Position numbers and translations under genes: made by a program. Shown piece by piece: positions 23,796 through 37,091 of a stretch of DNA of 64,000 nucleotides. Below the pieces are notes generated by a model. It had not been told where the DNA came from. It saw nothing but the letters and a program-made list of their open reading frames with translations, and ran no database searches. Numbering within the stretch: the stretch's first letter is position 1; each line of letters starts with the position of its first letter. Source of the DNA: Cokeromyces recurvatus (lineage: Eukaryota > Mucoromycota > Mucoromycetes > Mucorales > Mucoraceae); contig NW_026251399.1 in NCBI RefSeq assembly GCF_025118155.1, positions 620,001 to 684,000 of the forward strand. Reading direction: 5' to 3'.

Positions 23796-25155
23796 ATGAC
23801 AGAACAAACATTACCAACAAACGATAAAGAGGAAACACAAAAGATTGAAGATGAACCTACTGTTGCAGGACCTAAAAAACACAGAAGTCAATTCGCCATG
23901 GATTTTGATAATTTAGACGAGGAATTATCCAAAGTACCACTTTTCATGAGTGAATTACCTGCTGAAGAAAACGATAGTTTAGCTGCACTTCAATCACTTG
24001 TTTATGACGGTACACCTGAAGGTAATTAAACAACCCATTTCTTCTTTTCCCATACACATATATGTATATAAATATGTATATATCAGCTTTGATTTACTTT
24101 TTATTTAAAAAAAAAAAAAAAGAGGTTGCACAAAATTTTAGAGAACAAGGCAATGATTGTTTTAGAGCGGGTAAAGCTAAATATCCCGACGCCATTGCTT
24201 ATTATACAAAGGCTATTGAAACGGAATGTAAAGATCAAAGTATTATTGAAGCCTGTCTAGCCAATCGTGCTGCCTGTAATTTAGAATTAAAAAACTATGG
24301 ACGAGTCTTGAATGATTGCTCAAAATGTTTAAAGATCAATCCTAAAAATATCAAAGCCCTCTATCGTTCAGCTAAAGCCCTATTTGCTTTAGATAAGTTG
24401 GTAGAAACAATTGATTGTTGCGATCATGCATTAGCTGTTGATCCTGACAATAAACCTGTTAAAGAAATGCGTGATCGAGCTATGAATCGTAAAAAGATTA
24501 TGGATGAAAAGAAGAGACAACAAGAAGAAAGAGAAGCTCGTGAGCGTCAGAAAAAGGAAAATCTAGAAAAAGCATTCAAGGTATGTATAAAGAAAAAAGA
24601 AAGTCAAGACATAAAGTATGAAGAAAGAAAGAAAGAAAAAAACCAAGCTAATATACATACAATATATACAATACAATACATACATACATACACTACATAC
24701 ATACACTACATATATAACGATTCAAGGAACGTAATATTAAAATTCAAGTAGAAGATAAAGAAGTTCGAGAAAAGGCTAACATTGAATTAGACGAAGAAAC
24801 GCAGACTATTAACTGGCCTGTCTTCTTTTTATATCCAGAATATAAGGAAAGCGATTATATTCAATCATTCAACGAGACACATACTTTTCAAGATCATTTA
24901 GAAGTCATGTTTGAACAGCCAGCACCTTGGGATTCTAAGCATGAATATACAGTGAATAACGTCGAAGTTTATTTCGAAGATACACGTGGATTAAATCCTA
25001 AACTTATTAAAATTGGTAAAAAACTATCATTGGGCAAGATTTTATCACTGGATCAATATGTTATTAAAAATGGCGTACCTTCATTTATCATTCTTCCAAA
25101 GACAACTCAATCCACCTTTAAACAAGAATTTATTGATAAATTTAAAAAGCAATAA
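23796..25155 (+). CDS. CNS1: TPR co-chaperone of Hsp90, CNS1/TTC4 homologue
   Basis: Three exons (23796-24021, 24123-24580, 24727-25155) encode 370 aa. CNS1/TTC4 links Hsp70 and Hsp90 and supports translation factor folding. A three-repeat TPR domain starts near residue 77 (NFREQGNDCFRAGK) and includes the carboxylate-clamp pattern (NRAACNLELKNY, KALYRSAKALFAL). A charged helix (about residues 195-228) and the C-terminal wheel domain (NWPVFFLYPEY ... PWDSKHEYTVNNVEVYFED) follow, which is diagnostic for TTC4/Cns1. Intron 1 ends in an A-rich acceptor (A-run then AG), an unusual 3' splice site without a pyrimidine tract. Confidence 0.93.
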
Positions 25156-25395
25156 AACACGACTACTATAGAATAGATGTTGACTATAGTATAATCATTA
25201 TAAATATGCGTGTATATAAATATTTATAATAAAGGAGTCACTTTTGATCATCCCTTCATTTTATAAAAGCATTGTGACTTTACAATAATTAATAAAAAGG
25301 GGGGGTGCACATCCACAACCCCTTTCCCCGCTCCCTGATAAACTATTTTTTTTTTTCTTTTTCTTATAAAAAAAATAAACAAAATTACGAAATAC

Positions 25396-27706
25396 ATGAT
25401 TGCCATTTCGAAATGTATTATTCGCAGCCATAGGTACATTAAAGAGAATAAAATAAAATAATATTCTAATTTAGCATAAAAAAAAAATAAACCCTCTCTA
25501 CCTATTTGATAGTCTATCTCATAACCAGACTCGATTATTATTTACGTCTCTTCGAAAAGTGTTTTTAAAGTAAGGTTGCCAAAAAAAAAAAAAAAAAAAA
25601 AAAGATTAGCAAAACGTATTTAAAGCTTTTGAAATTTTATTTAGAAAGGCCCATAAAGCACCTATTCCCAAAACAATTAGTGATATTCAGATACATCATG
25701 GAAAGCCACGAGAAGATTTATTTTCATGGATGGAAAATTTATCAAATAAAGTAAAGTTAAAGAAGGAAAAAAAAAAAAGAAAAGAAAATTAACATATTTA
25801 TGTATATGTGCCTTCTCTATAGCATCTTGGTTCATATATAAAATCAGAAAATGAGTAAGAAAGAATAGTGTTAAATGATATAAAACTAATAGTTTTCTTT
25901 CAAGATACACACGCCAAACAATGCATCAGCATCGATTTTTACATAAAATTATATTACGTGAAATGAAAAAACGTTTACATATTCCAACTGTATTAGAGCC
26001 TCTCAAGACAGTAGCTCATGGTTATGAATATTATTCTACAACTTCACCTTATGGTTTAGTTTATTTAAGAAAGAAAGTAGGCGAAATGGATGCATCTGAG
26101 GTAAATAATAATAAAAAGACATTATCTTTTTGTCAGAAGATAATTGGCTCATTTAATTTAATGTATAATAGCAAGTTTTATTAAATTCAGGATTTTTAAG
26201 ATCAATGAATATGTCAATACGCAAAGTACTACTTTCGCCTGATTATACAATCTTTGCATATAATACAGAAAGAGAAGGAATGGAATATGGTGAATTACAT
26301 TTTAAGGATTTAAATAATAGATCTGATTGGAAGGTAAAAAAAAAAAGAAGAGAGCAGTAGTAATACACGTACTTTTAATATTGAAAATATATGAATGTAT
26401 GTATATAGAATGAAGTCTTGGAAAATGTATTTAATTTTGTATGGGCAAATAATCAAGTTGTTTATTATACTGTACCTAATGAGCAATTAAGGCCTTTTCA
26501 GGTAACAAGAAGGAAAAAAAAAAGAAAGGAAGGAAGGAGGGGAAGAAACATGACTAACAATATTAAAAAAAAAGGTTTATGCACATAGAATTGGAACAAA
26601 TCAATTAGATGATATACTTATTTATGAAGAATTAGATGATACAATATTTGTAGACATTACAAGTTCAAAAGATGGAGTAAAGTAGCTCAAAGTAGCTCTA
26701 TAACATATCAATATAAATATATCATTCTCACTTATTTAATTCTATTAGAATTATATAACCATTAATTCAAATACCCTTTCATCTTCTGAAGTTAGAGTTG
26801 TAGATGCTAAATATACATTCGAAAATAAATTATTACCACAACTTCGACTTGTTGAACCTCGTCAACCAGGCATTGAATATTACGTAGATCATCATAATGT
26901 AAAGTTGTCAATTTTTTAAAAAAAAAACGTTTACTTTAGTTCAAATCTTTTTTATAATAGGACACATTTTATATATTGACAAATGCTGATAATGCAAAAA
27001 ACTTCAAATTAGTAAAAACACCTGATAATGCAATAGCAAAGTCCAATTGGAAAGATGTCATTACGATGCAGCCTACTGAGAAAATAGAAGATGTTGATTT
27101 ATTTAAAGTAAGTAAATATGACTAATGAATGATATTGAAGGAAGGGCTAATATTTTTATTTTATTTTATAAAAAGAATAACGTCATTATTTATGGTCGAA
27201 AAGATGGACTTCCAATGATATTATGTTATGATCTTGATCTGAAAAAAACGCATCAACTCGAATTACCAGAGAAATTTTGTGTTTTAAATCCAGGCACTAA
27301 TTTGGTAAAATTGACAACAAAAAAAAAAATCCCTTTTTTTTAAATTTATTAGTTTCAAATGTAGGACTTTAATACAGATAAATTTCGATTTTCAATCACT
27401 TCCCCATTTATGCATGAATCTACGTATGAATACAATATGTCGACTCATACATTAAGCCCTATTAGAGTCCAACTTATTCAAAGTAAGTGTATATGCGTGT
27501 ATAGAAATGATATGACAACTGATATATAAGGATAATAGAATTTGATAGATCAAAATATACCTGTAGTCAAATTCATGTTAAATCACATGATGATAAACAA
27601 ATCCCAGTGACATTGATACATCAAAAAAATATTATATTAAATGGAAGGTGAATACTATTACTACATACTATGTATGTAAAAAAAGAAAAGATAAAGTTTA
27701 TTTATC

Positions 27707-27751
<45 letters not shown>

Positions 27752-28568
27752 TTTAGAAATCCTGTATTAATGAAATCTTATGGCGCTTATGGTACATCTA
27801 CTGATGTTGGATTCCGAATAGAACAATTCCCTTTGATAGAACGTGGATGGGTCATTGCATTAGCTCACGTTAGGTATTACTGTTATATGGATAATAAAGG
27901 AATGCTTGTTTATAACGATGATATCTATTTATAGAGGAGGTGGAGAGTTAGGCAGAGATTGGTATGAAGATGGTAAACTTGATAAAAAAATGAATAGTTT
28001 CAAGGATTTTATATCGGTTGCAGAACATTTAGTAAAATACAAAGTAACCTCGCCTAACTATCTCACTGCTATGGGAACAAGTGCAGGTGGTCTACTGGTG
28101 GGTGCTATGCTACATATGAGGCCTGATCTTTTTAAAGCACTTGTTCTAAGAGTGCCTTTTGTAGATCCATTATCTTCCATGCTAAATCCTAAATTACCAT
28201 TAACTCAGATTGAATATCCTGAATGGGGGAACCCTTCCAGAAACCCTAAAGCCTATGATCTTATCAAATCTTATTCACCTTACGAAAATATCAACATGAA
28301 CCTATTTCAAACACATCAGCAACTTCCCTCGTTGTATATTACGGGTGGTATGAAGGATCAACGTGTAGCTTATTGGCAGCCTTTAAAGTTTGTAGCAAGA
28401 CTTCGACATTTTATGCCACCTCAACAAGAAAACAACAAGTCCATCGTCTTACTTAAAATGGATTTAGATAGCGGTCACTTTGGAGGAAATCATGGGGAGC
28501 AAGAATCAAGATTATCTGATGTCGCTGAACAAATAGCCTTTTTAATAACTCAAGTGCAACATGTTTAA
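25396..28568 (+). CDS. Oligopeptidase B-like serine peptidase (S9A, prolyl oligopeptidase family)
   Basis: About 14 exons encode 710 aa: 25396-25433, 25645-25750, 25823-25854, 25905-26100, 26172-26333, 26409-26501, 26575-26676, 26749-26898, 26961-27107, 27176-27304, 27365-27482, 27539-27647, 27757-27873, 27935-28568. The first half is the beta-propeller, the second the alpha/beta-hydrolase. The catalytic Ser is in MGTSAGGLLVGA (about residue 549), with Asp in GGMKDQRVAYWQP and His in DSGHFGGNHG. RVPFVDPLSSMLNP and EYPEWGNP are typical of oligopeptidase B, which cuts short peptides after basic residues. The first exon (MIAISKCIIRSHR) is in phase but sits behind a 211-nt intron, so the start is less certain. 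Family calls are strong; substrate is inferred. Confidence 0.88.
27709..27748. repeat. Poly-T tract (T40) before a 3' splice site
   Basis: Forty T in the sense strand of the oligopeptidase intron, followed after GCTTTT by the AG acceptor at 27755-27756. It acts as an oversized polypyrimidine tract. Confidence 0.95.
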
Positions 28569-28827
28569 ATTTAATATATATATGTATATGTATAAAGGTG
28601 CAATATAACACACATGTAAATATGTATATGCATATTATCCTAGTTGGCATGAATTTACTACTACTACTACATTATGCTTATGTTTAAATAGTTCATTTTT
28701 ATTTTATTTTATTTTGAAATGCCGAATAAAAAAAAACATAAGGCTAAGCCATCCAAGTATCATTCACAACGATACCTTTTTATTTTACTTGTTTATTTTA
28801 TTTTTTCTATAAATATTCGACTTGAGA

Positions 28828-29918
28828 ATGGAGCCACAACATAAAAAGATTAAACTAGACAATAACGATTCCAAGAATCCTACAATAGATCCTACTTTAA
28901 CAACCAATGTATCAGCAAAAGAAGAAGAAATAGAACCTCAATGGATTCGTTTAGAAGATCTTGATGAAGATGACATTGATGATGAATTCGGTGATATGGT
29001 GATTGTGCAAAAGCTTTTAGTGAATAATGAGGTTTGCAATGGATAAAGTAATAATTCAATGTTTGTCAACTAATCTAATACATGTATTTATTTATTTATT
29101 TATTTGTGTGCGGAATAAAAAAAGCAAGCTTTAGAACGTATTACAGAGGATATTGAATTAAAAAATTTACCTTGGAGCGAAACATTATCATTAACATCTA
29201 AAGAACCGCTCCAAGTAGCTGATGTCTTTGACGATCTTTTACGTGAACAAGCGTTTGAAAGACAAGCATTAGAAGCAGTTTATTTGGCTCGTGAATTAGC
29301 AGTTAAAGAAGAAAAAGAGACGGGAAGAAAGATAACCTTCTTCAAGCCGAAGGACTTTATTGCACCCATGTTGAAAGACGATCAACAGATGGAGGCTGTG
29401 CGACAAAAATTAGTGGCAGAAGCTGAGGATGGAAATGAAGAAGCCTTACGTAGATTGAACTTATTTGATAAAGAGCGTAAAAAGGCAAAAGCAAATGAAC
29501 GAGCCAAAATATTAAAAAGAAGTATGTTGTGTATAGTTTTATTGATGTATATGTGTGTATGTATTTATTCATTTATATATAATAGAGAAAAAGGAAGGTT
29601 CAGAAGTTACTCTTGAGGATGAATTTAATTTAGATTTAGAGGAAGCAGAAAGACTTGCTGCTGCTACAAATGCTAATACTCAGGATAGATTACCAAAGAA
29701 TTATACCAGAGATACAAAGGTATAGTGATATAAACGAGTCTATATTGTATATTAACAAGTAGGGTATGCTTTAGGATGCTAAATATTCTCTGGGTAAGAA
29801 AAATAAAAATTTACAAAACCCCTTGAATCCTGCAAAGAAGGGCATGTCTTTTGGTAAAAAGAGCAGCATTAAACGACCAGGAAAGTCAAAGCGTCAAAAG
29901 ATGAGGGATAGATCTTAA
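28828..29918 (+). CDS. EBP2: rRNA-processing protein EBP2 (EBNA1BP2 homologue)
   Basis: Four exons (28828-29031, 29125-29521, 29586-29719, 29775-29918) encode 292 aa. EBP2 is a nucleolar factor for 27S pre-rRNA processing and 60S assembly. An acidic N-terminal third (EDLDEDDIDDEFGDM) leads to the family core: DDLLREQAFERQALEAVYLAR, KPKDFIAPMLKDDQQM and a coiled basic stretch. The C-terminus is a Lys/Arg-rich nucleolar tail (KRPGKSKRQKMRDRS). Splices close in frame; the first intron uses a weaker donor (GTTTGC). The start is the first in-frame ATG (MEPQHKKIKL). Confidence 0.92.
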
Positions 29919-30129
29919 TAAAAGATAATTCATTGTATTATTATTATTAACTTATATACATAAAAAATAAAATGGCATGAATTGCTATCATCATGTAATA
30001 AAATTTTACCAAAAATTGATAAAAAGCAATTCTTATTATTACGTGACTTTCAAAACGAAAGGATGTATCCGTTATTTTTTTTTTCGATTTTTTTTTTTCT
30101 TGTTCTTATTCAACTTATATAAATTAAGA

Positions 30130-31649
30130 ATGGGTATTCTAGAAAAGATTCAAGATATCGAAAATGAAATTAAGCGTACACAAAAGAACAAAGGTTAGAC
30201 TGATATGATGAGAATTTGAAAATATACATGATTTTTTTTTTTTCTTTAAAATTGACATTGAGCTAAATATTCATCTAGCTACTGAGTACCATCTCGGTCT
30301 TTTAAAGGCTAAATTAGCTAAATATCGTGTGCAGCTTTTAGAAGGCTCTAAAACAAAATCTGAAAAGGTTAGTCATTTAATATTATAGTAGAGGTCTTTT
30401 TTCATATTGATCAGTTTCAGATTTTTATTTTATTTTATTTTTATTTTTATTTTTTTGGTTTTAGGGTGAAGGTTTTGATGTAATGAAATCAGGTGATGCA
30501 CGTGTAGTTATGATTGGGTTTCCTTCAGTTGGTAAATCAACTTTACTTTCTAAATTAACAACAACCGAATCAGCTGTTGCAGGTTATGAATTTACAACCT
30601 TAACGTGTGTTCCTGGTAAATTCTTTTATAAGGGAGCCAATATTCAATTACTTGATTTGCCTGGTATTATTGAAGGCGCTGCTGAAGGTAAAGGTCGTGG
30701 TCGTCAAGTGATTGCTGTTGCTCGTACAGCTGACGTTGTTTTGATGATGTTGGATGCAACCAAATCAGCACAACAAAGGTAAGTTTATTCATGTACATAG
30801 GATATTAAACCTGATTTATTATAAAATATTAGACCTTTGTTAGAAGCTGAATTGGAAGCAGTTGGTATTCGTTTAAATCAAAGTTTCCCAAATGTTTCAT
30901 TTAAAATCAAGAAAGCAGGCGGTATCAGTTTTAATTCAACTGTTAAATTAACTAAAATCGATCAAAAGATGGTTCATAATATTTTACATGATTATAGTAT
31001 GTAGAAACCAATTGTTAAGGAACACTTATCTAACATAGTGTAAATAGAAATTTTTAATGCGGATATTATGATTCGTGAAGATATCACTGTAGACCAATTT
31101 ATTGATGTTATTCTTGGAAATAGAAGATACATTAAATGTCTTTATGTAAGGCTACAATGATGGGAGAGGGGAAAAAACTAGCAAAATAAATAGAATCTCA
31201 TATCATTTTTATCCTTTATAGTGTTATAATAAAATTGATCAAATTAGTTTAGAGGAAGTAGATCGTTTAGCACATCAACCAGATACAGTTGTAGTCTCTT
31301 GTGAACAAGATCTTAATCTAGATTATCTTGTAGAAAGCATTTGGAAAAAATTAAATTTAATGCGTGTATATACAAAGAAAAGAGGTGAATTCCCTGATTT
31401 TGAAGATGGCCTTGTTGTTAGAAATGGTGCTACTATTGAACATGTTTGTCATGCTATTCACAGAAGTTTAGCTGATAACTTTAGATATGCTTTAGTTTGG
31501 GTAAATATACATTTGTCATAATTTAGTTGTTAAAAATATTAAATGTCATCCTTTTCCTATAGGGAACATCAACAAAACATAATCCTCAGCGTGTTGGTAT
31601 TAATCATCTGGTTGCCGATGAAGATGTTGTGCAGGTTGTTAAGAAATAG
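30130..31649 (+). CDS. RBG2: Developmentally regulated GTP-binding protein 2 (DRG2/Rbg2)
   Basis: Seven exons (30130-30193, 30279-30367, 30465-30778, 30833-30996, 31048-31145, 31222-31500, 31563-31649) encode 364 aa, the length of animal DRG2. It is a ribosome-associated OBG-class GTPase that helps resolve stalled translation. The N-terminus [20 protein letters not shown] is DRG2-like rather than DRG1-like. G motifs are GFPSVGKST (G1), DLPGIIEGA (G3) and YNKID (G4). A TGS domain ends in [19 protein letters not shown]. The gene sits 211 nt after EBP2 and 153 nt before the threonyl-tRNA synthetase, all on one strand. Confidence 0.96.
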
Positions 31650-31802
31650 TAATAATAATAATAATGAAAAAATATTGTAATAATAAATATATAAATACAT
31701 CCTATATAAATTGTGACTGGTCAAAGCTATATTCTTACATAAACGTAGGGATTTATTGTCTTCTTTACCCCTACTTTATTTATTTATTTTTTTTATTACA
31801 TA

Positions 31803-33467
31803 ATGATTTCTCGACAATTAATACGTACTTTAAGGTTAAATTCTTGTAAGAACACTATTAAGTTAACCTGAAGATTCTTTTTTTTATTTTTTTACTTTTT
31901 CCTGTTATTTATCCTACAATACTAATAATTAGATGCTATTCTACACAAACAGCCTATTACACGTTCCTTTCATACATCTAGAGTTTGCTCAAATAAAATT
32001 GCAACAGAAGCAAAAGTAGATGGTAATATGTATTTATATATAAACAATAAAAGTTGAGGTCTAAAAATTAACTTTTTTTTTTCCTTTAAAAGAAAATAAA
32101 GACGTCTCAAAGATAACTGAACATGATCATAGAACTATTGGTAAAGCACAATCATTGTTCATGATTCATCCCGTTAGTCCTGGTTCAATCTTCATGCTAC
32201 CTCATGGAACTCGAATTGTACATAAGCTACAAGATTTTTTAAGAAAAGAATATGCTCGGTATGGGTATCAAGAAGTGATGACCCCTCTAATTTATAAAAA
32301 GGATTTATGGGAAACAAGTGGACATTGGCAGAATTATATGGAAGACATGTTTATGGTCAAAAGTGGACATGCTCATGATTGTACTCATAGTCATGATGAT
32401 AAAGATCATTCCATAGATACAAATGAAGGGTTGTTTGGATTAAAGCCTATGAATTGCCCTGGTCATTGTCTAATCTTTGATAGCACACCTAAATCATATC
32501 GTGATCTTCCTATTCGATTAGCTGACTTTAGTCCTCTTCATAGGTATGTAAAAGAAAAAGAAAAAAAAAATAAAATAAAAAAAGAACTTAGACATATAAA
32601 TGAATCAACTATTTTAGAAATGAGGCTTCCGGTGCATTAACAGGCTTGACAAGAGTACGTCGTTTTCATCAAGATGATGCTCACATCTTTTGTACAGAAA
32701 AACAAATTACTTCAGAAATTACCTCATGTTTATCATTTGTAGATCATGTTTATTCAGCGTTTAAATTCCCGCATTATGATTTAACTTTATCGACTAGACC
32801 TAAATCACATTACATTGGTACAATCGAAGAATGGAATCATGCTGAAGAAGCCTTGATTCAAGCTTTAAATAAAAGTGAACGTCCATGGACAATTAAGGAA
32901 GGTGATGGAGCCTTTTATGGACCTAAAATTGATATTATGGTGAAGGATTCAAGTGGTAAATCTCATCAAACAGCTACGATCCAACTCGATTTTCAATTAC
33001 CTCAGCGATTTGGATTAAAATACATTGATAAAAATGATGAAGCTCAAACACCTGTGATTGTTCATCGTGCTATTCTTGGGTCCATTGAACGAATGATGGC
33101 CATCTTAATTGAGCATACAGGAGGTAAATGGCCTTTTTGGTTGAGTCCTCGTCAAGGTATTGTTATTCCTGTAGCCACACCATTTTCAGACTATGCTAAA
33201 AAAGTAGCTGACCATCTATCCCTGGGCACAAATACAACAAGTGATAATGCACACTATTTCGTTGATGTCAACAATTCTCATGATCGACTCAATAAAATGA
33301 TTCGTCAAGCTCAACTCCAACAATATAATTTTATTTTTGTTGTAGGACAAAAGGAAATGGATGAAGGCGTTGTAAATGTAAGAACGCGTAAAGGTGATGT
33401 TTTAGGCACAATGACTATAGAGCAAGTTCGTGACATGTTCAGTTCGATGACTACTAAATTAGAATAA
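31803..33467 (+). CDS. MST1: Mitochondrial threonyl-tRNA synthetase
   Basis: Four exons (31803-31845, 31933-32022, 32093-32543, 32618-33467) encode 477 aa. The N-terminus (ISRQLIRTLRLNSYAIL...ITRSFHTSR) is a clear mitochondrial presequence. The class II catalytic core contains motif 2 (TRVRRFHQDDAHIF), a zinc-site region (MNCPGHCLIF, with later His residues) and motif 3 (HRAILGSIERMMAIL). An anticodon-binding domain closes the protein. The TGS and N2 editing domains of the cytosolic enzyme are missing and the length is close to yeast Mst1 (462 aa), so the mitochondrial form is well supported. A His/Asp-rich insertion (HAHDCTHSHDDKDHS) near residue 125 is unusual. Confidence 0.94.
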
Positions 33468-33803
33468 TAATGTAAATATACAATAAACTAATGTACCAAT
33501 AAATAAATGAATGAAAATGACTATATAAAGCCTTTATCATTTAAAGCAAAAAAAAAAAGTATATATATTAGGTAAAGAGGAATAGTTAGCAAGCAATGAA
33601 ATGAATTAACATAAAGCAAATTGCCTTTTTCTTTTTGTACTTTTTAAATAATAAAAGATATTCTCTTCAACTTTCTTAAACTTCTATTTATTCCTTTCAA
33701 ATCAGTCAGATTTTTTTTTTTTTCAATGACAGAATAAAAATTTCTTTGAATATTTTTATAATTATTATTATTCTTTCTTTTTTTTCTTCTTCTTTCTTTT
33801 TAA
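33468..33803. other. Intergenic spacer
   Basis: AT-rich spacer holding the synthetase 3' UTR (AATAAA-like signals near 33480-33500) and the DAD2 promoter with pyrimidine tracts (33768-33800). No gene seen. Confidence 0.6.
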
Positions 33804-34172
33804 ATGAAACGATCATATTCAAAAAGAGATGCAATTAGGCATACTCATAAAACAGCACAACAACAAAACACGTCAAAGACAACAAGTGAAGAAGTGATTG
33901 TTAATAATCCAGCTTCACAAGCAAAGCTTGATCTCATCAAAGAAAAATTAAGAGAAGTAGAAGAAACAAATAAAGTAAAAGATTTAAGCGCCCAGATGGT
34001 CACTTATTTTCGTGGACTTTCAGAGAGTATGAAGAAGCTAACAGAATGTGCTGAAGATGTTGGTAATACTTTTGAGAACTGGGATCTTATTTTCAATACG
34101 ATGGGTGAAATGAATAAAGGAGAAGAGAAATCAAATGAGATCTGGGTGAGATTCAAGAAAACTCACAATTGA
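33804..34172 (+). CDS. DAD2: DASH/Dam1 complex subunit Dad2
   Basis: A single exon encodes 122 aa. The DASH complex couples kinetochores to microtubules and is specific to fungi. The coiled region about residues 40-105 (KLDLIKEKLREVEETNKVKDLSAQM ... GNTFENWDLIF) matches the Dad2 pattern, a heptad helix followed by the conserved NW dipeptide. A basic, Gln/Thr-rich N-terminal extension (about 35 aa) precedes it. Such small coiled-coil proteins diverge quickly, so the assignment rests on the NW context and size. Alternative: another small coiled-coil protein. Confidence 0.72.
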   Translation: MKRSYSKRDAIRHTHKTAQQQNTSKTTSEEVIVNNPASQAKLDLIKEKLREVEETNKVKDLSAQMVTYFRGLSESMKKLTECAEDVGNTFENWDLIFNTMGEMNKGEEKSNEIWVRFKKTHN

Positions 34173-34421
34173 AATAAAGATTCGTATATGTCTTGGAACA
34201 AAGATATATTATACCATCTATATATAATAAATAAATAAATAAAGCAGAAACCTATTTATATTTCTTGTATTGTACATATTGTTCAAATTATTACATAATA
34301 TTTGAAACTCAAAAAAAAAAAAAAAAAAAGAGAATTATTTCTCTGACCTGGCTATATTTATTTATTTAGTATTTTTTTTTCTTTTTCTTTTTCTTTTCTT
34401 TTATATACATATTGCACATAC

Positions 34422-36420
34422 ATGAGTGAACAAAGTCATTCACCCGCTTTAAGGTCGACTTCACCTCGATTATATAGAAGAGACCACTCACCATCACCGA
34501 GACATAATCGGTTGTATTCACCCCGTTCTACAAGAAGTTCTAGTTCACGTTCATATTCACGATCCCGCTCACGTTCGAGATCTTATTCACGTCGTCGTAG
34601 GTCACGTTCCCGTTCTCACTCTTACTCTCTTTCACGCTCTCGTTCTCCTTATAGAAGTAATTCGAATCGAAATTATCATCATTATTACTCACGATCTCCA
34701 CCTCATCATCACAGGAGATCACCTCCTCCGCGTCATTATCGTTCAAGAACACCACCTCCACATTATCGTCGTAGACCTCCCATCAATAAAGGTTGTAGAG
34801 TTTATGTTAGTAATCTATCCTTTGACGTTACTTGGCCACAACTCAAAGATTTTATGAGAGAAGGTAAATACGCTATGTCTAGTTTAATAAAATGGAACGT
34901 TAACATCATTTTTTTTTTTTTTTTTGTTTTCATTCAATTTTAGCTGGACAAGTGACACATGTTGACATATTGAAATTAGCAAATGGACGATCAAAAGGCT
35001 GCGGGTATGATTGTTGAATTCAATTTATTAGTGTCTGTAGGGTTAATTTTGTTTTATAGTATAGTAGAATATAGATATCCAGAAGATGCTAAAAGAGCAA
35101 TTCACATGTTAAATGAAGCTAAATTTATGGGTAGACCTGTATTTGTGAGAGAAGTATGTTTTATATCTTATTTATTTATAAATATTAATATACATCTATT
35201 TGCATAAAAAAAATGAATTAATTTATATTCATTTTATAGGATCGTGATTATGAACATTCGGGTCCACCTAGAGACCCTCATGATGCACCTGATGATTGTC
35301 GACTTCATGTTAGCAATGTAATCTATTTACGAGTTAATATTTGTTTTAAATCTAATAACCTTTTTTTTTTCCTTTTTGTAATAGTTACCTTTGAATGCAA
35401 GTTGGCAAGATATGAAAGATTTATTTAGAAGGGCTGGTCGAGTGTTACATACTGATGTACATACGGATATTGGATCAAGGAGACCTAATGGTCATGGCAC
35501 TGTGATTTTTGACGAACCTCGATTTGCACGCACTGCTATTGGTAAAGAAAGAAGAAGAAGAAAGAAAGGATATTAAAGTTATACTAATTTGATAATATAT
35601 AGAAATATTTAATGGCTATGAATGGCAAGGTCATAGATTAGAAGTGAAAGAAGAGAGATATATGGAAAGATTAGTCAACACGAATGATAATAGTAAACCC
35701 TCACCACAAACAATACAAACAGAAATATCCATAAACGGTAATCATACTAGATATCCTTTACCTACTTCTGCTCATGAATCACTACAGACACCACCACCAC
35801 AAATAGCAGCAACAGCTGTAGTAGCGCCAACAACAACAACAACAACAACACCAACAACTGCACAACCATTACCAATGAAAACAGCAGATTTGTACAATAT
35901 ATACAGATACGGTGGGTTAGAAACTGCAAATGCTTTACCGCCACCACCACTACACCATCCCCATTTACCACCTCCACCGCCCTTGCCTTTATATGCTACT
36001 ATGGGCTTAGTGGGTGGTCCTGCTGCTAATTTGCCTACTCATGGACATAATCAAATTTTTGTGAACAATGTAAGTTTGAAATTGAAAACTTGAATAAAAA
36101 TATTCACATATTTAATATTTTAGCTTCCATTTTCTACTACATGGCAAGACCTGATTGATTTATTTCGACATGTAGGACCTGTCATAAGATCAGAAATATT
36201 AACTACAAATGGTCATCCAAAAGGTGCTGGATTTGTTCGATTTGAAGATGCTGCTACTTGTGAAAAAGCAATTGGTAAATAATAATAATAGTAATAGTAA
36301 AAAGGGAAAAAAAAGAAAAATAGACATGTCTAATATATTTTATTAGAACGATTCAATGGCTACATGTATGGTGGACGTTGCTTGGATATTCGACTTGATA
36401 AATATTCTACTACAATTTAA
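34422..36420 (+). CDS. RS-domain RNA-binding protein with three RRMs (Gbp2/Hrb1-like)
   Basis: Eight exons (34422-34863, 34944-35004, 35060-35153, 35240-35317, 35385-35541, 35603-36069, 36124-36274, 36347-36420) encode 507 aa. The first 125 residues are an Arg/Ser-rich domain with SR, SP and RSP dipeptides. RRM1 starts at CRVYVSNLSFDVTW, RRM2 at CRLHVSNLPLNASW, RRM3 at IFVNNLPFSTTW, each with RNP1-like strands (GIVEY, HGTVIF, GAGFVRF). A Thr- and Pro-rich linker joins RRM2 and RRM3. The architecture matches fungal SR-type mRNA-export adaptors such as Gbp2/Hrb1. Introns recur at matching places inside the RRMs, as if the domains arose by exon duplication. Confidence 0.88.
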
Positions 36421-36509
36421 ATAATATAACAATAAAAAAAAAAAAAAAAAAAAAAAACCTCCCTCCTCCCCTTTGACTGAGAAAGCAAATGACTTGAAAT
36501 CTATTTATA

Positions 36510-37022
36510 CTATGATTTATTTGGTAAAGGTATAGGCTCATTCATCTATTTTATTAGAAGGTCAGTACTTAAAAAAAAGGGCTAAAGCTGATTAAACTTA
36601 CAGCTTGAGAAATATCGATCCAATTATGTAAAGCATTAATTCTAGAATCTTGTGAATCAGGAGCTGTATCTTTTTTCCATAAAATAAACTTGTCGATCGT
36701 TTTATCTGTTTTTATCCAATTCATATTTTCTAATCTTTCCTCTTGAAGATCTTCATCATTGTATTCATTATTTATTGATCTTTTCCAAACAAAACCTACA
36801 TCAACAATAATTTAAGTTTAATCTCGTCTTGATCTAAGTTAATGTACCTCGAGTTGTTGAATCATGGCTCAATGTAACAGGAAGTCCAATAAGTTTTCGA
36901 CCTAACACGACAGTTTCATATTTTTCATCTTTTTGTTTTTTGACTATAAAGTAATTCTTTGAATTGATAGTTTCGTCTTTTTCAACAGAAAATGGAAACA
37001 AATGAGCTTTAATATCACTCAT
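36510..37022 (-). CDS. Ribonuclease H2 subunit C
   Basis: Three exons (37022-36848, 36795-36602, 36545-36510) encode 134 aa. It is the non-catalytic C subunit of RNase H2, which removes ribonucleotides from DNA. Supporting patterns are HLFPFSVEKDE at the start, the strand VVLGRKLIGLPVTL (family FRGR.L.G), and FILWKKDTAPD followed by ALHNWIDISQAMNEPIPLP. The last exon has only 12 codons including the stop. It converges with the RRM gene, the two stops being 90 nt apart. An A32 run and a TA repeat lie just upstream of the start. Confidence 0.8.
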
Positions 37023-37054
37023 TTGAAAAATAATTATATATATATATATATATA

Positions 37055-37091
<37 letters not shown>

